DNA of 64,000 nt from the NCBI RefSeq assembly GCF_900114775.1, contig NZ_FOUE01000001.1, forward strand, positions 496,001-560,000, written 5' to 3'. Every line of letters starts with the position of its first letter. Position 1 is the stretch's first letter. Origin of the DNA: Marinobacter zhejiangensis (GTDB lineage: Bacteria; Pseudomonadota; Gammaproteobacteria; Pseudomonadales; Oleiphilaceae). The notes beneath the pieces are model-generated. The model did not search any database and was not told where the DNA came from. It worked only from the letters and a program-made list of their open reading frames with translations. Shown in pieces: positions 9,042-17,900 of the stretch. Made by a program: the position numbers and the translations under genes.

Positions 9042-9668
9042 TTACGCGGCTTGGCGCTTGCGACGTGCGCGAGCACCCAGGCCCAGCAAGCCCATACCCA
9101 TCAGCGCCAGGGTGGCCGGCTCGGGTACTGAGGCGGTCGCCTCTCTCACCAGGGTAATGGTCGCCTCAACTTTGGCACCGTTGCAGAGCCCTTCATACAG
9201 GCCCCACCAGTAACCTTCGTTGAAGGTCTCGTCGGACAGCTCGATGGTGATCAAACCATCGTTGTTGTCGCCGAACACGAGGTTGAGGGGGCCATTCCAA
9301 GTCAGCTGACCTTCCTGATAGAAGCCACCCAGTCCCCAGGTATCGCCAACGGTTTCGCCGTTGACACTGCCGGTGATCGCCTCTGGCAAGGTGAGGTCAA
9401 ACAAGACGGAGATCGGCTGAGCGGTCTCGTCGTCGCCGTTCACCGCTGATTCGTCTGTCCAGATCTTGAACAAATCAAAGGTAACACTCTCACCTTCATT
9501 GAGGTCAAAGCTGAACGGGTTGGCGGCCAGATCCTGGCTGTTCACCACCAGACCGGGGTCATTCTCGTTCAGATCAACATCGTAGGATCCGGAAATCATG
9601 GTTGCGCTGGCCAGGGACGGCGCCAGGACGGCTGCCGTCAACAAAGCTGCAGAAGCAAGCTGCTTCAT
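9042..9668 (-). CDS. PEP-CTERM sorting-domain secreted protein
   Basis: About 208 residues from the ATG at 9668, which has a good ribosome binding site (ggagaa) upstream; further upstream start codons lack one. Residues 1-22 are a signal peptide ending in SLASA. The middle is a beta-rich domain with acidic, Asn-rich turns. The C-terminus has VPEPATLALMGMG, a short transmembrane helix and an RARRKR cluster: the PEP-CTERM signal recognised by exosortase. This predicts export and surface anchoring or release, usually linked to exopolysaccharide-producing biofilms. No exosortase gene is in the window, so it would be a remote partner. The adhesin-like central domain is not recognised. Confidence 0.9.
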   Translation of the reverse strand: MKQLASAALLTAAVLAPSLASATMISGSYDVDLNENDPGLVVNSQDLAANPFSFDLNEGESVTFDLFKIWTDESAVNGDDETAQPISVLFDLTLPEAITGSVNGETVGDTWGLGGFYQEGQLTWNGPLNLVFGDNNDGLITIELSDETFNEGYWWGLYEGLCNGAKVEATITLVREATASVPEPATLALMGMGLLGLGARARRKRQAA

Positions 9669-9866
9669 AATAGGTTTCTCCTTGAAAGCCCTTCGTAAAG
9701 TCAGCCACTCCATTGTGTGTGGCTTGGCACCGATTAAGCACAAATCAATCCAAACCTATTATTTTTATTTAATATCAATAACAAAAAAAACAAAATCATT
9801 ATCTAAATATGGCTACATGGAAAGTTTATCGACACATTACGGTGAACAATTAATTCAGCTTATAAA
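9669..9866. promoter_or_regulatory. AT-rich region upstream of the PEP-CTERM gene
   Basis: About 200 bases, strongly AT-rich at 9755-9830 compared with the flanking GC-rich genes. This composition is typical of a regulated promoter. It drives the minus-strand PEP-CTERM gene and follows the end of the PatB/MalY gene. I could not pick one convincing -35/-10 pair. Confidence 0.4.
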
Positions 9867-11045
9867 CTATCCCAACCGATGAGCGACCGCTTCATTGAGT
9901 TGATCAAGCGCCTGCTTCAGCACCGCCCTCGAGGTCCCCAGATTCAGCCGCATAAAGCCCGAGCCCCCTGAGCCGAAGGAAGCTCCCGGGCTTAGCCCAA
10001 CCCTCGCTTGCTGAACAAAGAAGCGCTTGAGCTCGACGTCGCTCATGCCCAGCGCACGGCAGTCGATCCACAGCAGGTAGGTGCCTTCTGCCTGGGTCAC
10101 TGAGAGTTGTGGCAGGTGTCTGGCCAGATAGTCACACACGAAATCCCGGTTGCCGGTCAGGTAGGCAAGCAACTGGTCCAGCCAGGGCCCACCCTGGCGA
10201 TAGCCCGCTTCCAGCGCTGCCGCACTGAAAGGGTTACAGGGCAACAGGTGCAAACGATCGAACGGGGCCATCAATGCTTCCCGGTGCGCGGGGTTTGACG
10301 CCACCAAAACCGACAGCCCCATCCCCGGCACGTTAAAGGTTTTGCTCGGAGCCACCGCGGTAATCAGGTTGTCGTGCGCCTCGGTCAGAGACGCAAGCAC
10401 GGTGTGGGAATGGCGGTCCGGGTAGACCAGATCGGCATGGATTTCGTCCGCCAGCACAATCAAACCATGGCGGCGACAAATCCCCAGCACCGCTTCCAGC
10501 TCGTCACGGCGCCAGACCCGGCCAACCGGATTGTGGGGCGAGCACAGGAACAGAACTTTGGCGCCGTCGGCGGCACAACGCTCCAGGTGCTCAAGATCCA
10601 TCTCATAGCCCCCGCCTCTCAGCTGCAGCGGGTTTTCCACCACCCGCCGGCCGGTCTTTCGAATGGCACTGTAGAACGGCGGGTAGACCGGCGGCTGGAT
10701 AATGATGCCCTCGCCTTCGCCAGCAAAGGCCAACGCCGCCGCATGCAACGACGGCACCACACCCGGCACCATCATCAGCCAGTCGCGCTCAATGGACCAG
10801 CCATGGCGTTCCCGGAACCAGTCGATGACTGATTCGTAGAGGCTGTCGCGGAACAGGGTATAGCCGTACACCGGGTGCCGGGCTCGCTCCACCAGCGCCT
10901 GGGTTACCGCCTCCGGTGCTGGAAAGTCCATGTCCGCCACCCACAACGGAATCACCTCTTCGGTACCGAACACAGCCTCTCTGGCGTCGTATTTAACGGC
11001 ACCGGTTCGTTCTCGCTCAATCACCTGGTCAAAATTCACAGCCAC
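9867..11045 (-). CDS. patB: MalY/PatB-family PLP-dependent C-S lyase (cystathionine beta-lyase)
   Basis: 392 residues, the usual size. The N-terminus VIPLWVADMDFPAPEAV is diagnostic of the MalY/PatB branch of fold-type I aminotransferases. The PLP lysine lies in APSKTFNVPGMG near residue 235, and the phosphate-binding and Asp-binding segments (SPHNPVGRVW, LADEIHADLVY) are in place. The family cleaves cystathionine or cysteine conjugates to thiol, pyruvate and ammonia. The start is GTG at 11045 with gggaga eight bases upstream; a GTG two codons later is possible. It is divergent from the AEC carrier gene across about 200 bases. The gene name is by family, since PatB and MalY cannot be separated by eye. 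Confidence 0.88.
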   Translation of the reverse strand: MAVNFDQVIERERTGAVKYDAREAVFGTEEVIPLWVADMDFPAPEAVTQALVERARHPVYGYTLFRDSLYESVIDWFRERHGWSIERDWLMMVPGVVPSLHAAALAFAGEGEGIIIQPPVYPPFYSAIRKTGRRVVENPLQLRGGGYEMDLEHLERCAADGAKVLFLCSPHNPVGRVWRRDELEAVLGICRRHGLIVLADEIHADLVYPDRHSHTVLASLTEAHDNLITAVAPSKTFNVPGMGLSVLVASNPAHREALMAPFDRLHLLPCNPFSAAALEAGYRQGGPWLDQLLAYLTGNRDFVCDYLARHLPQLSVTQAEGTYLLWIDCRALGMSDVELKRFFVQQARVGLSPGASFGSGGSGFMRLNLGTSRAVLKQALDQLNEAVAHRLG

Positions 11046-11249
11046 CTGATGGTTCTCCCTGTTAGTCCAGCCTGTCAGCTCTCCCGAACCTTAGCACACT
11101 GGCACCTGCGCCTTAGGTCGCAATGACGGCTGCGGCGCGGATGATCACAATTCCACTGTGTCACCACTCCCGGTAGCCCGGAACAAGCTCTGGATTATCG
11201 TTACTATTCAGGGTTCACTAGAGCCTTACCCAAAAGGACCCAGCCTGCC

Positions 11250-12137
11250 ATGCTGACGCAGATTCTTGCCACCCTGTTGCCAGTGTTCCTGATCGCCTCC
11301 TGCGGCGCCCTCTATGGCCGTTACCGCAGCCCGGATATCCAGGGCATCAACGCCCTGAACATGGAACTGTTTGTCCCCATGCTGGTGTTTGCAGTGCTGG
11401 CCGACCAGAAGGCGCCATTGCAGGACTACGCCTGGCTGGCTCTGGCCGGCACCATCGTCGTGTTGGGTTCGGGGCTGCTGTTGTGGCCGCTGGCGCGGTT
11501 TTTCAAGATCAACCCCAAAACCTTCCTACCCCCGATGATGTTCAACAACTCCGGCAACATGGGCATTCCGGTGATGGTACTGGCCTTTGGCGAAGCGGCG
11601 CTGCCGGCCGCGGTGGTGCTGTTTATTGTCGAGATGATGCTGCACTTTACCGTCGGCCTGCACATGCTCAACCCACACGAACCGCTGCGGCGTTTACTGA
11701 AAATCCCGGTGGTGGTGGCCAGCATTGCCGGTTTGACCCTGAATCTCGGTGGCGTGGCCCTGCCGTCCTGGCTGCTGGAATCCCTGAACATGCTGGGCGG
11801 TGTCTGCATCCCGCTGATGCTGTTCACCCTCGGTGTGCGAATGCTGGACGTGGATTTCTCCGACTGGAAACTGGGACTGCTCGGCGCCATTGCCTGCCCC
11901 GCCAGTGGCCTGCTGCTGGCCTGGCCGCTGGTGGGCCTGATGGACCTGCCCGGGCTGCAACTGGCGGCATTGTGGGTATTCGCTGCCCTCCCCCCCGCCG
12001 TACTGAACTATATGGTGGCGGAACAGTACCGCCAGGAGCCTCACCGGGTCGCGTCGCTGGTCCTGATCGGTAACCTGGGCAGCCTGGTGGTGATGCCTGT
12101 TACCCTCGGCCTGATCTTTTCTTCTGGCCTGCTATAG
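11250..12137 (+). CDS. AEC-family transporter (auxin efflux carrier type)
   Basis: 295 residues with about 10 predicted membrane spans. The segment MMFNNSGNMGIPVMVLAFGE is the hallmark of the AEC family, and the two halves show the expected internal symmetry. Bacterial members carry malonate, malate or other small organic anions, or are uncharacterised. An aaaaggac ribosome binding site precedes the ATG. It is divergent from the PatB/MalY gene and has no obvious partner downstream, so its substrate cannot be inferred. Confidence 0.85.
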   Translation: MLTQILATLLPVFLIASCGALYGRYRSPDIQGINALNMELFVPMLVFAVLADQKAPLQDYAWLALAGTIVVLGSGLLLWPLARFFKINPKTFLPPMMFNNSGNMGIPVMVLAFGEAALPAAVVLFIVEMMLHFTVGLHMLNPHEPLRRLLKIPVVVASIAGLTLNLGGVALPSWLLESLNMLGGVCIPLMLFTLGVRMLDVDFSDWKLGLLGAIACPASGLLLAWPLVGLMDLPGLQLAALWVFAALPPAVLNYMVAEQYRQEPHRVASLVLIGNLGSLVVMPVTLGLIFSSGLL

Positions 12138-12284
12138 TAAACATTACCTGTCTTCCTGTTCAGTCCGCCGGTTCTGAACATCCTAACCGGTACAGGCATG
12201 CCGGTTGCAGTGGTTGTCGATGTAGACACAGTGTTGTCGGCGAGTGGTGGTCACGGTTCCGTAACCAACACAAGGAGCAACTAC

Positions 12285-12662
12285 ATGAGAGCCTATCGCT
12301 GCCAGTGGCACGCCGCTTGCGCCCTGGGTCTGGCTGCCATGCTTGCGGGATGCGCAAGTCAGGGACCACGCCCGGATTCCGAACTGATGTCCGCGTCTTC
12401 CGCGGTGGAACAGGCCGAAGCGTCCCTTGCCCGTCAATACGAACCCGTCTTGTTGAACGAAGCCCAGAACAAGATCGCCGATGCCCGTGAGCTGATCGAC
12501 CGGGAAGAAAATGATCAGGCCCGTGCTTTGCTGAAGCAGGCCGAAGTCGATGCCCAGCTTGCAGCGGCCCGTTCGGAAACCGCCAAGGCCCGCCAGGCCG
12601 TCGAGGAAATCAACAAAAACATCGAACAGCTGCGCATGCAGATGGAAAGTTCCGCCCAATAG
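12285..12662 (+). CDS. DUF4398-type lipoprotein
   Basis: 125 residues from the ATG at 12285, preceded by aaggag. The signal peptide ends in the lipobox LAGC (near residue 22), giving a lipidated cysteine and an envelope location. The mature part is one long charged helical region of alternating E, A, Q and R, the DUF4398 type thought to form coiled-coil hairpins. The next gene starts 22 bases later, is also a lipoprotein with a DUF4398-like region, and adds an OmpA domain. The two probably form one operon and may act together in envelope or peptidoglycan structure. The function of DUF4398 is not established. Confidence 0.85.
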   Translation: MRAYRCQWHAACALGLAAMLAGCASQGPRPDSELMSASSAVEQAEASLARQYEPVLLNEAQNKIADARELIDREENDQARALLKQAEVDAQLAAARSETAKARQAVEEINKNIEQLRMQMESSAQ

Positions 12663-12684
12663 GCCGGCTTCAGGAGGACACATC

Positions 12685-13473
12685 ATGAAGATTCGCACTC
12701 TTATCGCCTGCGTTGCGATGGGCACCGTGGTGCTACTGACTGGCTGTGCCAGCGCGCCCCCGCAGAACGCCACCTACGACCAGGCCCAAGCGCTGTACGA
12801 CCAAATCCGCAACGACCCGGCCGTCGCCCGCAGCGGTGCCACCCAGCTCCGCAGTGCCAGCAAGAATCTGGAGGACGCCAGGAACCTGCTGGCCGACGAT
12901 GCGGACATGAGCGAAGTCGAACAATCCGCTTACCTGGCCCTGCGTCACGCCGAGATTGCCCAGCAACAGGGCATGCGCTCGGAGCTGGAAGCCCAGGTCG
13001 CCCAAGCAGAGGAACGGCGCAACCAGCTTGAGCTGGCCAGCCGCACAGCGGAAGCCGAAGCCCTGAGGCAGCAGATGGCCGCGATGCAGGCAGAACAAAC
13101 CGAACGCGGCATGGTGCTTACCCTCGGCGATGTCCTGTTCGATGTGGGCAAAGCCGACCTTAAGCCTGCTGCGGAGCGGACCATTACCCGGCTCGCTGAC
13201 TTCATGGGGCAGTACCCGGAACGCCGGGTATTGATCGAGGGGTATACCGACAGCACCGGTGATGCAGGCTTCAACCAAAAGCTCTCGGAAGACCGCGCCA
13301 ACTCCGTTCGTGATGCACTGGCCGGCAATGGCATTGTGCGCAGTCGCATCGACACCATGGGCTACGGCGAAAATTACCCCAAGGCCACCAACGACACTTC
13401 CAGCGGCCGCCAGCAAAACCGGCGGGTGGAGATCGTGATTTCCGACGAGAAGGGCAACATCCCGACTCGGTAA
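12685..13473 (+). CDS. DUF4398/OmpA-domain lipoprotein
   Basis: 262 residues from the ATG at 12685 with a strong ribosome binding site (aggagg). The lipobox LTGC lies near residue 20. Residues about 25-145 are a helical DUF4398-like coiled-coil region. Residues about 150-260 are an OmpA C-terminal peptidoglycan-binding domain, with TLGDVLFDVGKADLKP, the EGYTDSTGDAGFNQKLSEDRA segment and the final GRQQNRRVEIVI carrying the conserved Asp and Arg residues that bind diaminopimelate. A Pal-like role tethering the outer membrane to peptidoglycan is expected. It is cotranscribed with the preceding lipoprotein and ends with a clear terminator. Confidence 0.93.
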   Translation: MKIRTLIACVAMGTVVLLTGCASAPPQNATYDQAQALYDQIRNDPAVARSGATQLRSASKNLEDARNLLADDADMSEVEQSAYLALRHAEIAQQQGMRSELEAQVAQAEERRNQLELASRTAEAEALRQQMAAMQAEQTERGMVLTLGDVLFDVGKADLKPAAERTITRLADFMGQYPERRVLIEGYTDSTGDAGFNQKLSEDRANSVRDALAGNGIVRSRIDTMGYGENYPKATNDTSSGRQQNRRVEIVISDEKGNIPTR

Positions 13474-13493
13474 TGCCTTCAATCAGGCCCTTT

Positions 13494-13531
13494 CAGTCCG
13501 GTGTCACTCCTTAGGCTCCGGACTGTTTTTG
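13494..13531 (+). terminator. Intrinsic terminator after the OmpA-lipoprotein operon
   Basis: The perfect 8-base arms cagtccgg (13494-13501) and ccggactg (13518-13525) are followed by five T residues. Confidence 0.8.
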
Positions 13532-13619
13532 TTATGGCCAGCCGTCATCACAATGCTGTCACCGTGAGCAGGCATGGTCAAAAGTTGTCGTACATCGAGA
13601 AGGATTTTGGAGGTTGCCG

Positions 13620-16127
13620 ATGAGTGTATTGCTGTTACTCGCCAGCATACTGGTGTTGATCTACCTGGGCATTGGCGGCACCACCGCCGCCATTGTGTTG
13701 TGCCTGGCTACCGTGGTCGGGCTGTTCTATGACCATTGGCACTTGCTGAGCCTGATCGTTTCGGGCGCCCTGCTCGCGGTGAGCCTGATCCTGCTCTTGG
13801 GTGGAGACCTGCGCAAACAACGCTTCAGCGGTCCACTGTTGTGCTGGGTACGAAGCCGGTTACCCAGGCTCTCTGATACCGAAGCCGAGGCTCTCAAATC
13901 CGGCACCGTGGACTGGGACGGTGAACTGTTTTCCGGTCAGCCGGACTGGCAACGATTGCTGGACGCCACCCCTGGCCACCTGAGCATTGAGGAACAAGCC
14001 TTCATCGACGGCCCGGTGGAGGAGCTCTGTGGGATGCTTGATGACTGGGCCATTACCCACGAGCACTACGACCTGCCAGCACCGGTGTGGAAGTTCATCC
14101 GCGACAACGGCTTTTTTGGCCTGATGATTTCCCGGGAGATGGGAGGCAAAGGGTTTTCCCATACGGCCCATTCCGAGATCGTCATGAAGATCTCCACCCG
14201 CAGTGTCTCCGGGGCCGTCACCGTGATGGTGCCCAACTCCCTGGGTCCCGGCGAACTGTTGATGGAATACGGGACCGACGAGCAGAAGAACCACTACCTA
14301 CCGCGGCTTGCCTCCGGCAAGGAGATCCCCTGTTTTGCCCTGACCTCACCGGTGGCAGGCTCTGACGCGGGCGCCATTCCCGACAAGGGCATCGTCTGCA
14401 AAGGCGACTGGAACGGCGAAGAGGTTCTGGGACTGAAAGTCACCTGGAACAAGCGCTACATCACCCTGGCCCCGGTGGCGACCCTGATCGGGCTCGCCAT
14501 CAAGGTCTACGACCCGGACCGCCTGCTGGGCGGTGACGACGACATCGGTGTTACCTGTGTACTAATTCCCCGTGACCTGGACGGGGTCAACGCCGGCGCC
14601 CGCCACCTGCCGATGAATACCGTCTTCATGAACGGTCCCACCTGGGGTACCGACGTCTTCATTCCCATGGACCAGATCATTGGAGGCCAGGACATGCTCG
14701 GCAAAGGCTGGACCATGCTGCTGGAATGCCTGTCCATCGGCCGCTCCATTTCGCTGCCGGCACTGGGCACCGGCGCCGGTAAGGTGGCGAGTCTGGCCAC
14801 CGGTTCCTATGCGCTGGTCAGGGAACAGTTTGGTCGCTCCATCAGCCAGTTCGAGGGTGTGCAGGAGGCCCTTGAGCCCATCGCCGGCTACACCTACATG
14901 ATGGATGCCGCCCGTCTGCTGACCGCCGGTATGCTCGACCGCGGCGTACGCCCCTCGGTGCCATCCGCGGTGCTGAAATACCGCAACACCGACCTGATGC
15001 GGGAAGTCATCAACCATGCCATGGACGTGGTGGCCGGTCGTGGCGTCATCACAGGCCCCCGTAATTTCCTGGCCCGGGCCTACCAGGCGGTGCCCATCGG
15101 CATCACAGTGGAAGGCGCCAACATCCTGACCCGCAGCCTGATGATCTTCGGCCAGGGGGCCATCCGCTGTCACCCGTTCATTGTCGAGGAAATTGAAGCC
15201 GCCGGTATGGAAGACAAGCGCGCGGCCACCGACCGCTTCGATGGCGTGTTCTACCGTCACCTGGCCCACACCGCTCGCAATGCCCTGCGAGCGTTCATCG
15301 GCGGGCTGACCTTTGGGCGGCTGGAATCCGCGCCACGGTTGGGTGACATTCGCCCGTGCTACCAGCAACTGTCCCGCTTCTCGGCGGCCTTCGCACTGAT
15401 GACCGACGTCACCCTGCTCAGTGTCGGCGGTGGCCTGAAAGCACGGCAGCGCTTATCCGGGCGTATGGCCGACTGTCTGGTGCAGCTCTACTACGCGTCG
15501 GCGGTGATCAAGCAGTGGCATGAAGAGGGCTACCCACCGGACCAACGCCCCTTGGTGGAATGGGGACTTAAAACCTGTCTGAACAACCTGCAGCAGCAAA
15601 TGCGCGAGCTGATCATCAACTTCCCCGTAGCCGCCCTGCGCTGGCCGCTGCGGTTGCTGGTCTTCCCCCTGGGCGCCACCGGCCTCAATGGCCCCGATGA
15701 CCGCCTCGGCACCCGGGTGGCAGAAACCATTGTCCGCGACACCCCGGTACGCCACCGCATAAGCCGCGGTTGCTACGTCAACGACAGCCCTGACGACCCA
15801 TTGGGTCGGGTCTTGAATGCCTACCGTCTGGCCAACAAAACCCACGACATGCGTGAGCGCCTGCACACGGCCATCCGCAGCCGCAACGAGGACGAACTCG
15901 ATGCCATTGCCCTGTTGATGGGCCATCAGCGTCAGGAGTTGGTGGACTGGGCCTGCGAGCAGCAGATCATCAAGGACGAAGAGTGTGGGCAATTACTGGA
16001 GGCGCTGGAAGCGCTTTACGATGTGATCCGGGTGGATGCGTTTGATGCGGAAGGCATCAAGAAACTCGCCCGTTGTGCCAAGGGCAAACGGCAAGTGGTG
16101 GAGCGCCCGCCCAAGGAAGAGGACTAG
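13620..16127 (+). CDS. fadE: Acyl-CoA dehydrogenase, FadE type
   Basis: 835 residues from the ATG at 13620 (ribosome binding site ggagg 9 bases upstream; a TTG two codons earlier is less likely). E. coli FadE is 814 residues. Residues about 1-65 contain two to three membrane spans that anchor the enzyme to the inner membrane. The acyl-CoA dehydrogenase core runs from about 140 to 560, with FALTSPVAGSDAGAIPD as the FAD/substrate-binding signature, and a DUF1974-type C-terminal region from about 560 follows. It catalyses the first, FAD-dependent step of fatty-acid beta-oxidation. It stands alone between a terminator and a convergent gene, typical for fadE. Confidence 0.96.
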   Translation: MSVLLLLASILVLIYLGIGGTTAAIVLCLATVVGLFYDHWHLLSLIVSGALLAVSLILLLGGDLRKQRFSGPLLCWVRSRLPRLSDTEAEALKSGTVDWDGELFSGQPDWQRLLDATPGHLSIEEQAFIDGPVEELCGMLDDWAITHEHYDLPAPVWKFIRDNGFFGLMISREMGGKGFSHTAHSEIVMKISTRSVSGAVTVMVPNSLGPGELLMEYGTDEQKNHYLPRLASGKEIPCFALTSPVAGSDAGAIPDKGIVCKGDWNGEEVLGLKVTWNKRYITLAPVATLIGLAIKVYDPDRLLGGDDDIGVTCVLIPRDLDGVNAGARHLPMNTVFMNGPTWGTDVFIPMDQIIGGQDMLGKGWTMLLECLSIGRSISLPALGTGAGKVASLATGSYALVREQFGRSISQFEGVQEALEPIAGYTYMMDAARLLTAGMLDRGVRPSVPSAVLKYRNTDLMREVINHAMDVVAGRGVITGPRNFLARAYQAVPIGITVEGANILTRSLMIFGQGAIRCHPFIVEEIEAAGMEDKRAATDRFDGVFYRHLAHTARNALRAFIGGLTFGRLESAPRLGDIRPCYQQLSRFSAAFALMTDVTLLSVGGGLKARQRLSGRMADCLVQLYYASAVIKQWHEEGYPPDQRPLVEWGLKTCLNNLQQQMRELIINFPVAALRWPLRLLVFPLGATGLNGPDDRLGTRVAETIVRDTPVRHRISRGCYVNDSPDDPLGRVLNAYRLANKTHDMRERLHTAIRSRNEDELDAIALLMGHQRQELVDWACEQQIIKDEECGQLLEALEALYDVIRVDAFDAEGIKKLARCAKGKRQVVERPPKEED

Positions 16128-16150
16128 AGTCTCCTCAGCGGACCAGGCAA

Positions 16151-16176
16151 GCGGGCTGGCGTAGAGTTCAGCCCGC
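16151..16176. terminator. Hairpin between convergent fadE and RcnB-like gene
   Basis: Arms gcgggctg (16151-16158) and cagcccgc (16169-16176) pair perfectly in the 57-base gap between two converging stops. There is no T run, so a bidirectional terminator role is suggested by position only. Confidence 0.4.
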
Positions 16177-16184
16177 GCGGTCTG

Positions 16185-16547
16185 TCAGTGGTCCAGGATG
16201 TCAATGATTTCCCGGGTACCACGCAGGATGTAGTACGCGCGACCTTCAATTTCCACCCGCTCACGACGATCGTCGATATCATAGCTCCGGCCGTACCGAT
16301 ACAGCTCCTCCGGTAGATAGTCGCCACGGTTCATGTTCAGGCGACGCTGCCATCCCGGCGGCAGCGGCTCACCACGAGCCCCTTGTCGCGCCAGCCCCGG
16401 TGGCAGGTTCAAGCCGCGGTTGTCGTAGTGGTCGTAGTGGTCGTAGTGGTCGTAATGATGATCGCGATGGCTATTGCCCGCCGTAGCCGGTAGCGAACCT
16501 GTCGCCAAGGCCAGGACAATCAGTGCGGTTGATACTACCGTCTTCAT
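16185..16547 (-). CDS. RcnB-like periplasmic protein with His/Asp/Tyr repeat
   Basis: 120 residues from the ATG at 16547. A signal peptide (about residues 1-23, ending PATAG) is followed by a tract of HYD triplets encoded by near-perfect 9-base direct repeats (about 16419-16450). The C-terminal half (DYLPEELYRYGRSYDIDDRRERVEIEGRAYYILRG, in parts) resembles the RcnB domain, found in a periplasmic nickel/cobalt homeostasis protein of E. coli. The His/Asp tract could bind divalent metal. No metal exporter is adjacent, and the divergent neighbour is an EmrA-like subunit, so metal function is only an inference. The repeats make this gene prone to length variation. Confidence 0.7.
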   Translation of the reverse strand: MKTVVSTALIVLALATGSLPATAGNSHRDHHYDHYDHYDHYDNRGLNLPPGLARQGARGEPLPPGWQRRLNMNRGDYLPEELYRYGRSYDIDDRRERVEIEGRAYYILRGTREIIDILDH

Positions 16548-16617
16548 AGCACGTCCATCCATTGTTGTTGTCTGGTTAACGCTAGCACAGTGGTGTTCGC
16601 GGCAGCATTTACGGTTG

Positions 16618-16700
16618 TTAGGAAAATCGTAAGGTTTCGTGAATCCCAGATTGAACAACGACCAGATATTTAATTAGTTAACTATTCGTGATTTTCCTAA
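16618..16700. promoter_or_regulatory. Separated inverted repeat in the RcnB-like/EmrA-like divergent promoter region
   Basis: The 11-base sequence ttaggaaaatc (16618-16628) recurs as its exact reverse complement at 16690-16700, 61 bases away. The flanking DNA is AT-rich. Two inverted copies of one half-site in a divergent intergenic region suggest a pair of regulator contacts, though the binder is unknown. Confidence 0.35.
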
Positions 16701-16784
16701 TAAACTATTGCGCAAGCGGTGTCCCCGCTGTCCAAAATCACAATGATAACGAACGACAAGCACGCGAAGATTACGGAGTCCCCG

Positions 16785-17900
16785 ATGCCTTCAGAGCAGA
16801 GTACCCCGGCCCCCCTCACCGCCAAAAAACGCAAAACCGGCCCAATCCTGCTGGTCAGCATTCCTCTGGTCGTTGCCCTCGCCTTTGCCCTATACCTGGT
16901 GTTTGGTGGCCGCTACGTCAGCACTGAGAACGCCTATCTCCAGGCGCCAATGGTGAACCTGACCGCCGAAGTGTCCGGGCGGATTGGCACCGTACTGGTC
17001 CGGGAAAATCAGTCGGTGAAGGCTGGCGACGTCCTGCTGGGCATCGACACCGAGCCTTTTGAAATTGCCGTTAGCCAGGCCGAGGCGCGGCTTCGCCAAG
17101 CGGAATTCGCCATCCAGACGCTGAAGGCGAGCTACGCCTCCAAACAGGGGGAGCTGGCGCTCGCTGATGAAAACGTCGAATTCGCCCGCCGCGAGTTGAA
17201 CCGCCAGCAGGCCCTGGCGGCCCGAGACCTGACTTCACGCTCGGAGCTGGACGCACTGCGCCACCAGCTGGCGACGTCAGAGCGCCAGAAAGTCACCATC
17301 ACGCGGGAGCTGGAACAGATCGCCGCCACCCTTGGTGGCAACCCGAACCTGCCGCTGGCGCAGCATCCGGATTACCAGAGTGCCTTGACCAACCTGCGCT
17401 CCGCCCAGCTGGATCTCGAACGCACGCAACTCAAAGCCCCCTTTGGCGGGGTTGTAGCCAAGGTTCCGGAACCGGGCACTTACGCCAGCCCCGGCGTTGC
17501 GCTGATCAGCCTGATCGGCACGGAGGAGCTCTGGATCGAAGCCAATTTCAAGGAAACCGAACTGACACGGGTTCGCTCTGGCCAGCGCGTGAACGTTGAC
17601 GTTGACGCCTACCCGGACCAGCCGCTAGTCGGCACCGTCGACAGTCTGGCCTACGCTACCGGCGCCGAGTTCGCCATCCTGCCCGCCCAGAATGCCACCG
17701 GGAACTGGGTCAAGGTGGTCCAGCGCATTCCGGTACGTATCCGGCTGGACCAGTTTCCTGACAACCTGCCCCTGCGTTCGGGCATGAGTGTCCATGTAGA
17801 GGTCGATACCGGCTACCCGGACACCGACACCGGCAGCCCCATCGCCTGGGTCCGCAGCCTGGCCAGTACCGCTGAGGCCAATGAAGGCCAGGGCGAATGA
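16785..17900 (+). CDS. HlyD/EmrA-type membrane fusion protein
   Basis: About 371 residues from the ATG at 16785, chosen because ggag lies 8 bases upstream; an ATG at 16743 and a GTG at 16719 are weaker. One N-terminal membrane span (about residues 18-40) is followed by a biotinyl/lipoyl-like half (GRIGTVLVRENQSVKAGDVL), a long alpha-helical hairpin rich in Q, A, R and E (about 90-190), the second lipoyl half (LKAPFGGVVAKVPEPGTYA) and a beta-barrel. This is the periplasmic adaptor of an EmrAB-type efflux pump. It overlaps the permease gene by 4 bases (ATGA), so the two are translationally coupled. An outer-membrane channel is not encoded nearby. Confidence 0.93.
   Translation: MPSEQSTPAPLTAKKRKTGPILLVSIPLVVALAFALYLVFGGRYVSTENAYLQAPMVNLTAEVSGRIGTVLVRENQSVKAGDVLLGIDTEPFEIAVSQAEARLRQAEFAIQTLKASYASKQGELALADENVEFARRELNRQQALAARDLTSRSELDALRHQLATSERQKVTITRELEQIAATLGGNPNLPLAQHPDYQSALTNLRSAQLDLERTQLKAPFGGVVAKVPEPGTYASPGVALISLIGTEELWIEANFKETELTRVRSGQRVNVDVDAYPDQPLVGTVDSLAYATGAEFAILPAQNATGNWVKVVQRIPVRIRLDQFPDNLPLRSGMSVHVEVDTGYPDTDTGSPIAWVRSLASTAEANEGQGE

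Noticed and set aside
16719..16784. Upstream GTG start for the EmrA-like protein
   Set aside because: No ribosome binding site, and the ATG at 16785 has a well-spaced ggag.
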